DNA of 14,428 nt from Clostridiales bacterium (GCA_012735285.1 JAAYHT010000147.1:1-14428), one strand, 5' to 3'. Positions 1-7,580 are shown, counted from the first letter of the stretch. Numbers and translations are program-made. The notes: generated by a model from the letters alone, not told the origin.

Positions 1-1
1 C

Positions 2-34
2 TTTAAAACACCAAATGAGGTTGTTGAAGAATAA
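2..34 (+). CDS. 3' end of an upstream gene (partial)
   Basis: Frame 2 is open from the left edge for ten codons and ends at TAA (32-34), reading FKTPNEVVEE. The other two forward frames stop within the first 20 bases. The short acidic tail is not enough to identify the protein. In many Firmicutes the gene before ileS is divIVA, preceded by ylmH, so a DivIVA-like tail is possible, but this is inferred from known synteny and not from the residues. Ten open codons can occur by chance. Confidence 0.35.
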   Translation, partial: FKTPNEVVEE

Positions 35-95
35 TTCTCTAAAAACGCAGCTTAGGATGTTATTGTTAATGACAGTTTAATTAAGAAAAACAACC

Positions 96-118
96 AAACA
101 TTTTTAAAGAATGTTTTT
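96..118 (+). terminator. weak AT-rich hairpin with T-tract, possible terminator of the upstream gene
   Basis: AAACATT (96-102) can pair with AATGTTT (110-116) around a 7-nt loop, and the 3' arm runs into a T5 tract (114-118). The stem is short and almost all A-T, so this is a weak candidate. Its place between the upstream stop codon and the ileS promoter fits a terminator. Nothing else was recognised between 35 and 180. Confidence 0.3.
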
Positions 119-183
119 CAGAGGTCTTTGTCACAAATGATTGACTACTCTAGATGATTTGCTTTCAAAATATAGATAAGGCG

Positions 184-212
184 TTGACATTAACTCGCAG
201 GGCGTATAGAAT
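184..212 (+). promoter_or_regulatory. sigma-A-type promoter of the ileS T-box transcript
   Basis: A perfect -35 hexamer TTGACA (184-189) is separated by 17 nt from TAGAAT (207-212), which matches the -10 consensus at 5 of 6 positions. Transcription would begin near 219-220, about 30 nt before the T-box Stem I, which is a usual arrangement. Confidence 0.8.
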
Positions 213-248
213 ATAAGGGATTATTATATAAATCACATATAGGTAAAA

Positions 249-484
249 GCGTTGAAGAAGAGAGTAGTAAGCAAGTATACCCTACAGAGAGGCGACCATT
301 GGTGGAAGGTTGCTGGTGAGAGGCTTATGAAGATCACTTCGGAGCTTGCCCGCTGAAATAGCAGTAAGCGGGTACGGGGGCTACACGTTAGGTAGTATAG
401 AGTGGTAAATCTCTCTAAGGATTTGCTATCAGGGTGGTACCGCGGATATTTTCGTCCCTAGATTTTTACATCTAGGGATTTTTT
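249..484 (+). ncRNA. T-box riboswitch, Ile-specific (ileS leader)
   Basis: This leader senses uncharged tRNA-Ile and lets transcription continue into ileS when isoleucyl-tRNA is scarce. The basal Stem I helix is GCGTTGAAG (249-257) with CTTCGGAGC (337-345), broken by one G-A mismatch and two G-T pairs. Directly 5' of its 3' strand is ATC (333-335) followed by A, which is the specifier codon position, so the leader reads Ile. The apical stem is GCGACC (292-297) with GGTTGC (308-313) around the loop ATTGGTGGAA. A further hairpin pairs CCCGCT (349-354) with AGCGGG (367-372) and carries an AGTA motif. Stem III pairs about 402-411 with 420-429. The T-box sequence AGGGTGGTACCGCGG is at 431-445. Its TGGT (435-438) complements an ACCA tRNA end, which agrees with the A73 discriminator of tRNA-Ile. 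The antiterminator uses AGGG (431-434) with CCCT (456-459), competing with the terminator. Confidence 0.95.
455..484 (+). terminator. T-box intrinsic terminator (regulated)
   Basis: TCCCTAGAT (455-463) pairs perfectly with ATCTAGGGA (470-478) around a 6-nt loop, followed by six Ts (479-484). The 5' arm contains the CCCT needed by the antiterminator, so the two structures exclude each other, as expected for a T-box attenuator. Confidence 0.93.
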
Positions 485-530
485 AAATTTAGAAAGACAA
501 TAATATTGATATAGAAAGGAAAGTTGTTAA

Positions 531-3500
531 ATGTTTGAGAATTTATCGGAAAGACCGATTGCAGAAGTACAGAATGAACAAGCTGATAATTGGGATAAGA
601 ATAATCTACTTGAAAAGTGTGTAACATCACGGGAAGGTAAGCCTTCTTTCATTTTCTACGAAGGGCCTCCTACAGCAAATGGCAGCCCGGGTATTCACCA
701 TGTTATAGCTAGGACACTGAAGGACTCGGTTCTGCGCTATAAGCCCATGAGGGGCTATTCCGTGAAGAGAAAGGCCGGTTGGGATACCCATGGATTGCCT
801 GTGGAAATTGAAGTTGAAAGAACATTAAATATGTCAGGCAAGCAGGATATTGAAAAATACGGTATCAAAGAATTCAACCAGATGTGTAAGGAATCCGTAT
901 TCAAATATGAGAAGCAGTGGAGAGAAATGACACGCAGAATGGGCTATCTAATCGATTTAGATGACCCATATATTACCCTGGAAAATGACTATATCGAAAC
1001 CTGCTGGTGGATTCTAAAGGAATTCTATAAAGGCGGTTTGATCTACGAGGGTCATAAGATATTGCCCTATTGTCCACGCTGCGGGACAGGCCTTGCGTCT
1101 CATGAGGTAGCACTAGGCTATAAGGAAATAAGGTCAAATACTATTACAGCAAAGTTTAAAAGGAAAGACAAAGATGAATATTTCCTAGCATGGACCACTA
1201 CACCCTGGACCCTAGCAGCTAATGTATCTCTAACAGTAGGCCCTGATATTGACTATTTAAAGGTGGAGCAAGAGGGAGAAATTTATTATGTCAGCAAGGA
1301 GCTGGCTGACCAGGTGCTAGGTGAGAATTACACTGTTTTAGAAGAGCTTAAGGGCAAAGACTTAGAATATATTGAGTATGAACAGCTGATGCCGTTTGTG
1401 GAAGTTGATCAGAAAGCCTTTTTTGTAACTTTAGGAGATTATGTTACAACTGAGGATGGTACAGGTATAGTTCATACTGCACCAGCCTTTGGTGAAGACG
1501 ACTACAACACAGGTAAAAAGTATGGTTTACCTGTAATTAAGCCTGTAGATGAAGAGGGTAAATATACATCCACACCCTGGGCTGGAAGGTTTGTAATGGA
1601 TGAAGGTCTTGATGTGGATATCATAAAATGGCTGGCAAAAGAAAACAAAATCTATGATAAGGCAAAGGTGGATCATAACTATCCACACTGCTGGAGGTGT
1701 ACAACTCCTCTCATCTATTATGCAAAGCCCAGCTGGTATATAGAGATGACCAAACTAAAGGATCAGCTGGTGGAGAATAATAAAAAGGTTAACTGGTTCC
1801 CAGATTATGTTGGAGAAAAGAGATTTGGAAACTGGCTCGAGAATGTAAACGACTGGGCTATTTCCAGGGACAGATATTGGGGAACACCCATAAACATCTG
1901 GCGCTGTGAAGAGTGTGGTGCTTTAGAATCTATAGGTTCTCGAAAAGAGCTTGTAGAAAAAGCCATAGAAGATATAGATGAATCAATTGAACTTCACAGG
2001 CCTTATGTTGATGAAGTTCACCTGAGATGTCCGGAATGCAGCGGAGTAATGAATAGGATTCCTGAGGTTATGGACTGCTGGTTCGATAGCGGTGCAATGC
2101 CCTTTGCACAGTGGCACTATCCTTTTGAGAATAAGGAAAGATTTGACGAGGAGCTCTTCCCGGCGGATTTCATATGTGAAGGAATTGACCAGACCAGAGG
2201 CTGGTTCTATTCGCTGATTGCAATTTCAACATTTATCAAGGGCACAGCTCCTTACAAGATCGTGCTTGTAAACGACTTGATTCTGGATAAGGAAGGCAAG
2301 AAGATGTCCAAGTCAAGGGGCAATACAGTAGATCCCTTTGAACTGTTTGATAAATATGGCGCTGATGCAACAAGATGGTATTTACTGCATGTATCACCGG
2401 CCTGGTCGCCAACCAAGTTTGATGAGGATGGCCTGGTGGAAATAGTCAGCAGATTCTTCAGCACATATAGGAATGTGTACAATTTCTTCGTGCTGTATTC
2501 TAACAGTGACAATATAGATGCAAGAGAATACGAACTTGATTATGATAAAAGACCAGAACTTGACCGCTGGATTTTATCGAAATATAACCAGCTGATCAAA
2601 GATGTTATTGAAGATATGGATCAGTACGACCATATGAAGGCCGTAAGAAAGATACAGGAATTTATGGTTGAAGATTTTTCAAACTGGTATATAAGGCGTG
2701 CAAGGCGCAGATTCTGGACAGAGGAATTGAATGAAGATAAAATATCCGTTTATTTAACAACCTATGAAGTGTTAGTAGGAGTTACTAAGCTTTCTGCCCC
2801 CTTTGCTCCATTCCTAATGGATGAAGCATATATCAAATTAACAGGGGAAGAATCTGTCCATTTGGCCTACTATCCTGATCCTGACGAGAGCTTGATTGAT
2901 CCGAATGTAGAGGAAAGAATGGATTTAGTAAGGACTCTCGTAGGTCTTGGTAGGGGAGTCAGAGAAAAAGAAAGGATCAAGGTGCGCCAGCCCCTTAGTA
3001 GCATATTAGTTGATGGTAAATATGAAGACTTAATAGGCGACATGACAGACCTTATCAAAGAAGAGCTCAACATCAAGGAAGTAGTATTTGAGCAAAAGCT
3101 AGACAAGTTTATGGATTTTACTCTACGTCCAAACTTCAAGGAAGCAGGACCAAAACTAGGAAGCAAGATCAAGGCCTTTGGAGCTGCCCTGGCTAAAGCT
3201 GATGCGCCATCGGTTGTTGAGACTTTAGAAAGAGAAGGCTCTATTGTATTAGATTTAGAGGGGCAAGAAATGACGATAGATAAAGAGCTAATCGATGTTA
3301 AGATTGTGGCAAAAGAAGGTTTTACCGTGGCCATGGAAAACAATGTCTTCGTAATCCTGGATACAACAATTACTGACCAGCTTATGAAGGAAGGTTTAGC
3401 AAGGGAGTTTGTTTCAAAGGTACAACAGCTTCGTAAGCAAAAGGATTTCGAGGTAACGGATAGGATCAATATCTACTACCATAGTGACGAAACAGTTAAA

Positions 3501-3632
3501 AAGGCCTTGGAAGAACACGGATCCTATATAATGAAAGAAACCCTGGCACTAGAGATGATTGAAAAAAGCGAAGGGTTGGAAGAATATGATCTAAACGGCC
3601 ATAAGACTGGTATAGACGTTGAGAGAGTGTAG
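531..3632 (+). CDS. ileS: isoleucyl-tRNA synthetase (IleRS), long eukaryote-like type 2 form
   Basis: This class Ia synthetase charges tRNA-Ile with isoleucine in the cytoplasm. The HIGH-type signature lies in GPPTANGSPGIHH (residues about 45-57), with the variant GIHH in place of HIGH. KMSKS is at 591-595. The CP1 editing domain shows the threonine-rich WTTTPW (221-226) and GTGIVHTAP (310-318), with H315 and D324 in the positions of the His/Asp pair used to clear mischarged valine. Zinc-type cysteine pairs are C181/C184, C387/C390, C459/C462 and C500/C503. The C-terminus ends without the zinc finger found in the short bacterial type. The 1033-aa length and the PGIHH motif point to the IleS2 class, which established work links to low mupirocin sensitivity; resistance here is only inferred. 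Start ATG follows AAAGGA (515-520). Expression is controlled by the T-box. Confidence 0.97.
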   Translation: MFENLSERPIAEVQNEQADNWDKNNLLEKCVTSREGKPSFIFYEGPPTANGSPGIHHVIARTLKDSVLRYKPMRGYSVKRKAGWDTHGLPVEIEVERTLNMSGKQDIEKYGIKEFNQMCKESVFKYEKQWREMTRRMGYLIDLDDPYITLENDYIETCWWILKEFYKGGLIYEGHKILPYCPRCGTGLASHEVALGYKEIRSNTITAKFKRKDKDEYFLAWTTTPWTLAANVSLTVGPDIDYLKVEQEGEIYYVSKELADQVLGENYTVLEELKGKDLEYIEYEQLMPFVEVDQKAFFVTLGDYVTTEDGTGIVHTAPAFGEDDYNTGKKYGLPVIKPVDEEGKYTSTPWAGRFVMDEGLDVDIIKWLAKENKIYDKAKVDHNYPHCWRCTTPLIYYAKPSWYIEMTKLKDQLVENNKKVNWFPDYVGEKRFGNWLENVNDWAISRDRYWGTPINIWRCEECGALESIGSRKELVEKAIEDIDESIELHRPYVDEVHLRCPECSGVMNRIPEVMDCWFDSGAMPFAQWHYPFENKERFDEELFPADFICEGIDQTRGWFYSLIAISTFIKGTAPYKIVLVNDLILDKEGKKMSKSRGNTVDPFELFDKYGADATRWYLLHVSPAWSPTKFDEDGLVEIVSRFFSTYRNVYNFFVLYSNSDNIDAREYELDYDKRPELDRWILSKYNQLIKDVIEDMDQYDHMKAVRKIQEFMVEDFSNWYIRRARRRFWTEELNEDKISVYLTTYEVLVGVTKLSAPFAPFLMDEAYIKLTGEESVHLAYYPDPDESLIDPNVEERMDLVRTLVGLGRGVREKERIKVRQPLSSILVDGKYEDLIGDMTDLIKEELNIKEVVFEQKLDKFMDFTLRPNFKEAGPKLGSKIKAFGAALAKADAPSVVETLEREGSIVLDLEGQEMTIDKELIDVKIVAKEGFTVAMENNVFVILDTTITDQLMKEGLAREFVSKVQQLRKQKDFEVTDRINIYYHSDETVKKALEEHGSYIMKETLALEMIEKSEGLEEYDLNGHKTGIDVERV

Positions 3633-3636
3633 GTGG
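3631..3636 (+). promoter_or_regulatory. ribosome binding site that decides the ACT gene start
   Basis: AGGTGG (3631-3636) overlaps the ileS stop codon (3630-3632) and sits 5 nt before ATG 3642. This makes ATG 3642 a better start than the in-frame GTG at 3633, which lies inside this site and has no good upstream site of its own. Confidence 0.6.
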
Positions 3637-3641
3637 ATATT

Positions 3642-3905
3642 ATGAGGGCTGTAGTAACGGTCATTGGCAAGGATATGGTTGGCATACTTGCAAGGGTTAG
3701 CACAACAATTGCAAACGCCAACGCCAATGTTGTAGAAGTAACTCAATCAGTTCTTCAGGAGTTCTTTGTTATGGTTATGCTCATAGATATTACAGAGCTC
3801 AATTGCGAACTGGCTGAACTCCGTCAACAGCTTGAACAAAATTTAGAAGACATGAAGATTCAAGTCATGCATGAGGATATATTTAAATCTATGCATAGGA
3901 TTTAA
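3642..3905 (+). CDS. ACT domain protein, UPF0237 family
   Basis: An 87-aa protein made of one ACT domain, a small ligand-binding fold that usually senses amino acids. It begins MRAVVTVIGKDMVGILARVS, the characteristic UPF0237 opening, with the conserved glycine loop (G-K-D-x-V-G-I) followed by the first helix and the strand FFVMVMLIDI. No catalytic domain is attached, so it probably acts as a regulatory subunit or sensor. It starts 9 nt after the ileS stop and so is cotranscribed with ileS under the T-box. The next gene is UPF0210; the same pair is adjacent in other Firmicutes (for example streptococci), so they likely work together, although the ligand and role are not established. An in-frame GTG at 3633 is an alternative start adding three residues. 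Confidence 0.88.
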   Translation: MRAVVTVIGKDMVGILARVSTTIANANANVVEVTQSVLQEFFVMVMLIDITELNCELAELRQQLEQNLEDMKIQVMHEDIFKSMHRI

Positions 3906-3907
3906 TA

Positions 3908-3934
3908 AAAAAGGGACGCAAGTCGTCCCTTTTT
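3908..3934 (+). terminator. strong hairpin with T-tract between the ACT gene and UPF0210
   Basis: AAAAAGGGACG (3908-3918) pairs perfectly with CGTCCCTTTTT (3924-3934) around the 5-nt loop CAAGT, giving an 11-bp stem whose 3' arm ends in five Ts. It has the form of an intrinsic terminator, and the A-tract on the other side would make it work on the reverse strand too. The UPF0210 ribosome binding site starts at the very next base, so it may be a partial terminator or attenuator that allows readthrough. Confidence 0.8.
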
Positions 3935-3947
3935 AAGGGGAAAAAAC

Positions 3948-5306
3948 TTGCTGAATTTAGGTGACATTCTAGAAACCATAACGATGATACAAGAGGAAAA
4001 TCTAGATATCCGTACTATTACAATGGGTATCTCGCTTCTAGATTGCTGCGATAGCAATATAGATATTTCCTGCGAAAAGCTTTATAAAAAAATATATAGA
4101 TGTTCAAAGGATCTGGTTGAGACAGGCGATAAGATTGAGCAAAAATACGGCATTCCAATAATCAATAAGCGTATTTCTGTTACTCCAATTGCCATTCTAT
4201 TAGGTTCATCCGGCGGGGATCCTGTTAAATATGCCAGGACTTTAGACCAGGTTGCCAAAGATGTGGGAGTTAACTTTATTGGCGGTTACTCGGCTCTGGT
4301 ACACAAGGGCTTTTCTCCCGGGGATAAAGAACTGCTTGACTCAATTCCATATGCCCTATCGGAAACTGAATATGTATGCTCCTCTGTGAATATAGGGAGT
4401 ACAAAGTCAGGCATCAATATGGATGCAGTTAGAATCATGGGAGGAGTTATAAAGAAGACCGCTGAGCTGACTAAGGATCGTCAATGTATTGGAGCGGCTA
4501 AGCTGGTTGTTTTTTGTAATGCTCCCGAAGACAACCCCTTTATGGCGGGAGCATTTCATGGACCTGGAGAACCGGACTGCGTTATCAATGTAGGGGTATC
4601 AGGTCCTGGTGTAGTGCGTTCCGCCTTAGCCAAGATGGATGGGGGCTGTGATCTAACAGAAGTAGCTGAAGTGATTAAAAAGACGGCTTTTAAAATAACC
4701 AGGATGGGGCAGCTGGTAGGATCGGAAGCTTCAAAGATGCTGGGTGTGCCCTTTGGAATCGTTGACCTATCCCTTGCTCCAACACCTGCTATTGGAGACT
4801 CAGTAGCTCACATATTAGAAGAAATAGGGTTAGAATCCTGTGGGGCCTGGGGAACCACTGCAGCCTTGGCTTTGCTCAATGATGCAGTTAAAAAGGGAGG
4901 AGTTATGGCCTCCTCAAGTGTGGGAGGGCTTTCAGGTGCCTTTATACCCGTTTCTGAAGATGCGGGGATGGTGAATGCTGTACGATCAGAAAACCTTACT
5001 ATCGAGAAACTCGAAGCCATGACTGCCGTATGTTCAGTGGGGCTTGATATGATAATAATTCCTGGAGACACCCACGAAGATATCATAGCAGGAATGATTG
5101 CCGATGAAGCGGCAATAGGTATGATTAACTCCAAGACTACTGCGGTAAGGGTTATTCCCGCAATAGGTAAAAAAGCAGGGGAAGAGCTTGAATTTGGAGG
5201 ACTCTTAGGCAGTGGCCCCGTAATGGAGATAAATAGGAGTTCTCCGTCTAAGATGATTAAGAGAGGCGGGCGAATACCTGCTCCTATACAGAGTTTGAAG
5301 AATTAA
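3948..5306 (+). CDS. UPF0210 (DUF711) family protein, 'PFL family protein'
   Basis: A 452-aa protein, the usual length for UPF0210/DUF711. The N-terminal motif LDIRTITMGISLLDCC (residues 19-34) and the glycine-rich stretches GSSGGDP, IGGYSALVHKG, SSVNIGSTKSGINMDAVRIMG, GAFHGPGEPDCVINVGVSGPG and GLLGSGPVMEIN are typical. Family structures resemble the pyruvate formate-lyase barrel, hence the name, but I see no glycyl-radical motif (RVxGY) near the C-terminus, which ends RGGRIPAPIQSLKN. The biochemical function is unknown. The start is TTG, supported by AAGGGG (3935-3940) 7 nt upstream; no other plausible start fits the conserved N-terminus. It follows its ACT partner across a terminator-like hairpin and is 13 nt before rlmN, so it likely shares an mRNA with rlmN. 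Confidence 0.93.
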   Translation: MLNLGDILETITMIQEENLDIRTITMGISLLDCCDSNIDISCEKLYKKIYRCSKDLVETGDKIEQKYGIPIINKRISVTPIAILLGSSGGDPVKYARTLDQVAKDVGVNFIGGYSALVHKGFSPGDKELLDSIPYALSETEYVCSSVNIGSTKSGINMDAVRIMGGVIKKTAELTKDRQCIGAAKLVVFCNAPEDNPFMAGAFHGPGEPDCVINVGVSGPGVVRSALAKMDGGCDLTEVAEVIKKTAFKITRMGQLVGSEASKMLGVPFGIVDLSLAPTPAIGDSVAHILEEIGLESCGAWGTTAALALLNDAVKKGGVMASSSVGGLSGAFIPVSEDAGMVNAVRSENLTIEKLEAMTAVCSVGLDMIIIPGDTHEDIIAGMIADEAAIGMINSKTTAVRVIPAIGKKAGEELEFGGLLGSGPVMEINRSSPSKMIKRGGRIPAPIQSLKN

Positions 5307-5319
5307 GAGGGGAACCGAT

Positions 5320-6345
5320 TTGAAAGAAGATATTAAAAGTATGTCATTGGAAGAACTCGAAATATTTATAGAAAGCATAGGCGAGAAAAAATATCGGGCT
5401 AAGCAGGTTTTCAGCTGGCTGTATAAGGGTATATATAATTTTAACGATATGTCTGATCTATCTAAGGAGTTAAGAAATAAATTAGATCAAATAGCATATA
5501 TTGAAAGATTAGACATATTGAAGATACAAGAATCGAAAAAGGACAGGACAAGAAAATACCTATTTGGCTTAAGGGATGGAAGTGCCATTGAAAGCGTATT
5601 TATGAAGTATAGGCATGGGAATACGGTTTGTATCTCATCACAGGCAGGCTGCAGGATGGGATGCGACTTTTGCGCATCAGCCATAGGGGGTTTGACCAAA
5701 AATCTGTCCCCTTCCGAGATGGTGGATCAGGTCATAGCAATAGAAAAGGACACCGGTGAGAAAGTGAACAACATTGTAGTTATGGGTACAGGAGAGCCCT
5801 TCGATAACTATGACAACCTATGCAAATTCATAGTGCTTATACACACCCAGGAAGGTATGAATATGAGTTTGAGAAATATCACCGTATCGACCTGTGGGCT
5901 AATACCTAAGATTAAAGAGTTTGGCACTGACTTTCCTCAGGTTAATCTTGCTATCTCACTGCATGCACCCAACGATGCAATACGCAGTAAATTAATGCCG
6001 ATAAATAGAAAGTATCCCATGGATGAATTGTTGAGAGTGTGCCATGAGCATACTATGGTTACAGGAAGAAGAATAACTTTCGAATATGCATTGATTGAAG
6101 GGGTCAATGACAGTAGTGAGAATGCAAAAGAACTGGCCGACAAACTTTCAAATATCTTATGTCATGTAAATATTATACCGCTCAATCTCGTGAGTGAAAG
6201 GGACTATCGCGGCGGTGGGAGAAGAAGCGCACAAATTTTTTGCAATATTCTAACACAAAACGGCATCAATGCAACAATACGTAGAGAGCTAGGAAGTGAC
6301 ATTGATGCTGCATGTGGCCAACTTCGTCTAAAACAAAAGAATTAA
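5320..6345 (+). CDS. rlmN: 23S rRNA (adenine2503-C2)/tRNA (adenine37-C2) methyltransferase RlmN
   Basis: This radical SAM enzyme methylates C2 of A2503 in 23S rRNA and of A37 in some tRNAs. The 4Fe-4S site is C111-x3-C115-x2-C118 (CRMGCDFC). The two catalytic cysteines of the ping-pong mechanism are visible: C104 in NTVCISSQAGC, seven residues before the cluster, and C332 in DIDAACGQLR. Other family motifs are VVMGTGEPFDNYDN and ISLHAPND. The N-terminal MSLEELEIFIESIGEKKYRAKQ matches the RlmN accessory helical domain. Length (341 aa) is normal. The start is TTG with GAGGGG (5307-5312) 7 nt upstream, right after the UPF0210 stop, so the two are an operon. The resistance enzyme Cfr is related, but the context and sequence look like housekeeping RlmN. 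Confidence 0.95.
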   Translation: MKEDIKSMSLEELEIFIESIGEKKYRAKQVFSWLYKGIYNFNDMSDLSKELRNKLDQIAYIERLDILKIQESKKDRTRKYLFGLRDGSAIESVFMKYRHGNTVCISSQAGCRMGCDFCASAIGGLTKNLSPSEMVDQVIAIEKDTGEKVNNIVVMGTGEPFDNYDNLCKFIVLIHTQEGMNMSLRNITVSTCGLIPKIKEFGTDFPQVNLAISLHAPNDAIRSKLMPINRKYPMDELLRVCHEHTMVTGRRITFEYALIEGVNDSSENAKELADKLSNILCHVNIIPLNLVSERDYRGGGRRSAQIFCNILTQNGINATIRRELGSDIDAACGQLRLKQKN

Positions 6346-6360
6346 GCAGTTTTTCTTCTC

Positions 6361-6389
6361 TTGCCCCTAATAAGTGCCTATTGTATAAT
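6361..6389 (+). promoter_or_regulatory. sigma-A-type promoter for the P-loop/HAD pair
   Basis: A perfect -10 hexamer TATAAT (6384-6389) lies 17 nt after TTGCCC (6361-6366), which matches the -35 consensus at 4 of 6 positions. Transcription would start near 6396, only about 23 nt before the TTG start at 6419. No terminator hairpin was seen between rlmN and this promoter, so readthrough from rlmN is also possible. Confidence 0.6.
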
Positions 6390-6418
6390 CAAAGAAAAGA
6401 AAGAAAGGGGAGATTCCT

Positions 6419-6838
6419 TTGGTGAGGGTAATCGCCGGCCATAAAGGGTCCGGTAAAACAAAAAAGATGGTACAGATGGCCAACGAACACGTTGAAAATG
6501 CTCACGGCAGCATCGTTTTTATCAGCAAGAATCATAGACTTATTTATGACCTGAAATACAAGATCAGAGTAGTTTGCATGCAAGATTACGAAGGAATTAC
6601 AAACATTGACGAATATATAGGATTTATATACGGAATAATTAGCTCTGATCATGATATTGAGGTCATTTTTATAGATGGGATTCTGCACTACAAAGATGTC
6701 CACATTCCCGATTTAAAAGAGTTCTTTGAAAGATTGAGAAATATATCTAAGCTGTATGAGGTTGACTTTGTTGTAAGCGTAAGCGCTGATCTTGACGAAC
6801 TGGGCGATAGCTTAGCAGGATGTGAGATCCTAAATTAA
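6419..6838 (+). CDS. small P-loop NTPase-like protein of unknown function
   Basis: A 139-aa protein I cannot assign to a named family. It opens with a strand running into a clear Walker A motif, GHKGSGKT (residues 7-14), so it likely binds ATP or GTP. Later come hydrophobic strands SIVFIS, IRVVCM and EVIFIDGI, the last with D86 as a Walker B-type aspartate, and DFVVSVSAD near the end, a sensor-like strand. The Walker B lacks the following glutamate usual in hydrolytic AAA or helicase domains (it reads DG). The layout resembles a minimal RecA- or thymidine-kinase-like core without added domains. There is no signal peptide or membrane segment. AAGGGGAG (6405-6412) serves TTG 6419 (6 nt away) or GTG 6422 (9 nt); both are in frame and I cannot choose firmly. 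The next gene starts immediately after the stop, suggesting a coupled function. Confidence 0.85.
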   Translation: MVRVIAGHKGSGKTKKMVQMANEHVENAHGSIVFISKNHRLIYDLKYKIRVVCMQDYEGITNIDEYIGFIYGIISSDHDIEVIFIDGILHYKDVHIPDLKEFFERLRNISKLYEVDFVVSVSADLDELGDSLAGCEILN

Positions 6839-7525
6839 ATGGTTAAAAAAGACAGGTTGATTTTCTGGGACATCGATGGAACACTGTTACACTGTGGAAG
6901 CAATGGCAGAAAAGCGTTAAATAGAACTTTCTTAGAACTGTACGGAATAACCGACGCACTTGGAAAATCCCCTGTTGGTGCAAGTATGGATTCAATGCTT
7001 CTTGGAGGCATAATGAAAAACTTCGGGATTGACCCAAAGGATTTTCCGAAAATCACACAGCACTATAAAACTGTTTTAAAGGAAATATTAGAGCAAGATA
7101 ACAACAAGAGAATCTTGCCAGGGGTAATCCCTATACTAGAAGCTATTGACAAACACCCTCAGGCAATTAACGCTTTACTTACAAGTAATTTAAGAGTAGG
7201 TGCAGAAGCTAAGCTTTCTTCTGTAGGTTTAGACAAGTATTTCCGAATAGGAGGATTTGGAGACGATATAGGTGAAAAGTGGGATGCTGCAATAAAATGC
7301 ATAGAAATGGCGGAAGAGCAGTTTAACACTTTATTCCCAAAGGACCAAATTTATCTAATCGGCGACAGTTGTTACGACATTGTATGTGCAAAAAAAGTTG
7401 GAATGAAAAGCATAGCGGTAGCGACTGGATGGACTGATATCAGTACGTTACAAGAGTGTAAGCCCGATTACTTTTTCCCCGATTTGAGCGATACTGAGAA
7501 GATATTAGAAATAATAAACATATAG
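6839..7525 (+). CDS. HAD-superfamily hydrolase, phosphoglycolate phosphatase-like
   Basis: A 228-aa cytoplasmic phosphatase-type HAD protein. Motif I is DIDGT (D11 nucleophile, D13 acid/base, T15), motif II is LLTSN with T115/S116, a lysine candidate for motif III is K147, and motif IV is GDSCYD with D176 and D180 for magnesium. Residues from about 17 to 90 form a helical cap of the C1 type, so the substrate is probably a small phosphorylated metabolite; phosphoglycolate or a nucleotide cannot be told apart here. The ATG abuts the TAA of the preceding gene with no intergenic base and no clear ribosome binding site of its own, so translation is probably coupled to the P-loop protein. A terminator follows 14 nt after the stop, closing a two-gene unit. 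Confidence 0.9.
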   Translation: MVKKDRLIFWDIDGTLLHCGSNGRKALNRTFLELYGITDALGKSPVGASMDSMLLGGIMKNFGIDPKDFPKITQHYKTVLKEILEQDNNKRILPGVIPILEAIDKHPQAINALLTSNLRVGAEAKLSSVGLDKYFRIGGFGDDIGEKWDAAIKCIEMAEEQFNTLFPKDQIYLIGDSCYDIVCAKKVGMKSIAVATGWTDISTLQECKPDYFFPDLSDTEKILEIINI

Positions 7526-7539
7526 GTTGGAAGATTTTG

Positions 7540-7580
7540 AGGGGTTCTTTTTATACAAAAGACCCCTTATAATTTTTTTT
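7540..7580 (+). terminator. intrinsic terminator after the HAD gene
   Basis: AGGGG (7540-7544) pairs with CCCCT (7563-7567), and after a bulged T7545, TCTTTT (7546-7551) pairs with AAAAGA (7557-7562) around a 5-nt loop. The hairpin is followed by a T-rich tail ending in eight Ts (7573-7580). Confidence 0.88.

Noticed and set aside
141..176. Second promoter with TTGACT (141-146)
   Set aside because: No -10 hexamer lies at 16-18 nt; the nearest candidate (TATAGA, 171-176) is 24 nt away, and the 184-212 promoter is much better.
2870..3469. Minus-strand open frame of 199 codons inside ileS
   Set aside because: It lies wholly within the well-supported ileS, is serine/leucine-rich as expected for a reverse shadow, and has no recognisable domain.
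5320..6345. The radical SAM protein next to UPF0210 considered as a glycyl-radical activase
   Set aside because: It has the two catalytic cysteines and the N-terminal domain of RlmN, and UPF0210 shows no glycyl-radical motif.
5320..6345. Cfr-type resistance methyltransferase
   Set aside because: Length, motifs and operon context fit chromosomal RlmN, and no mobile or resistance context is present.
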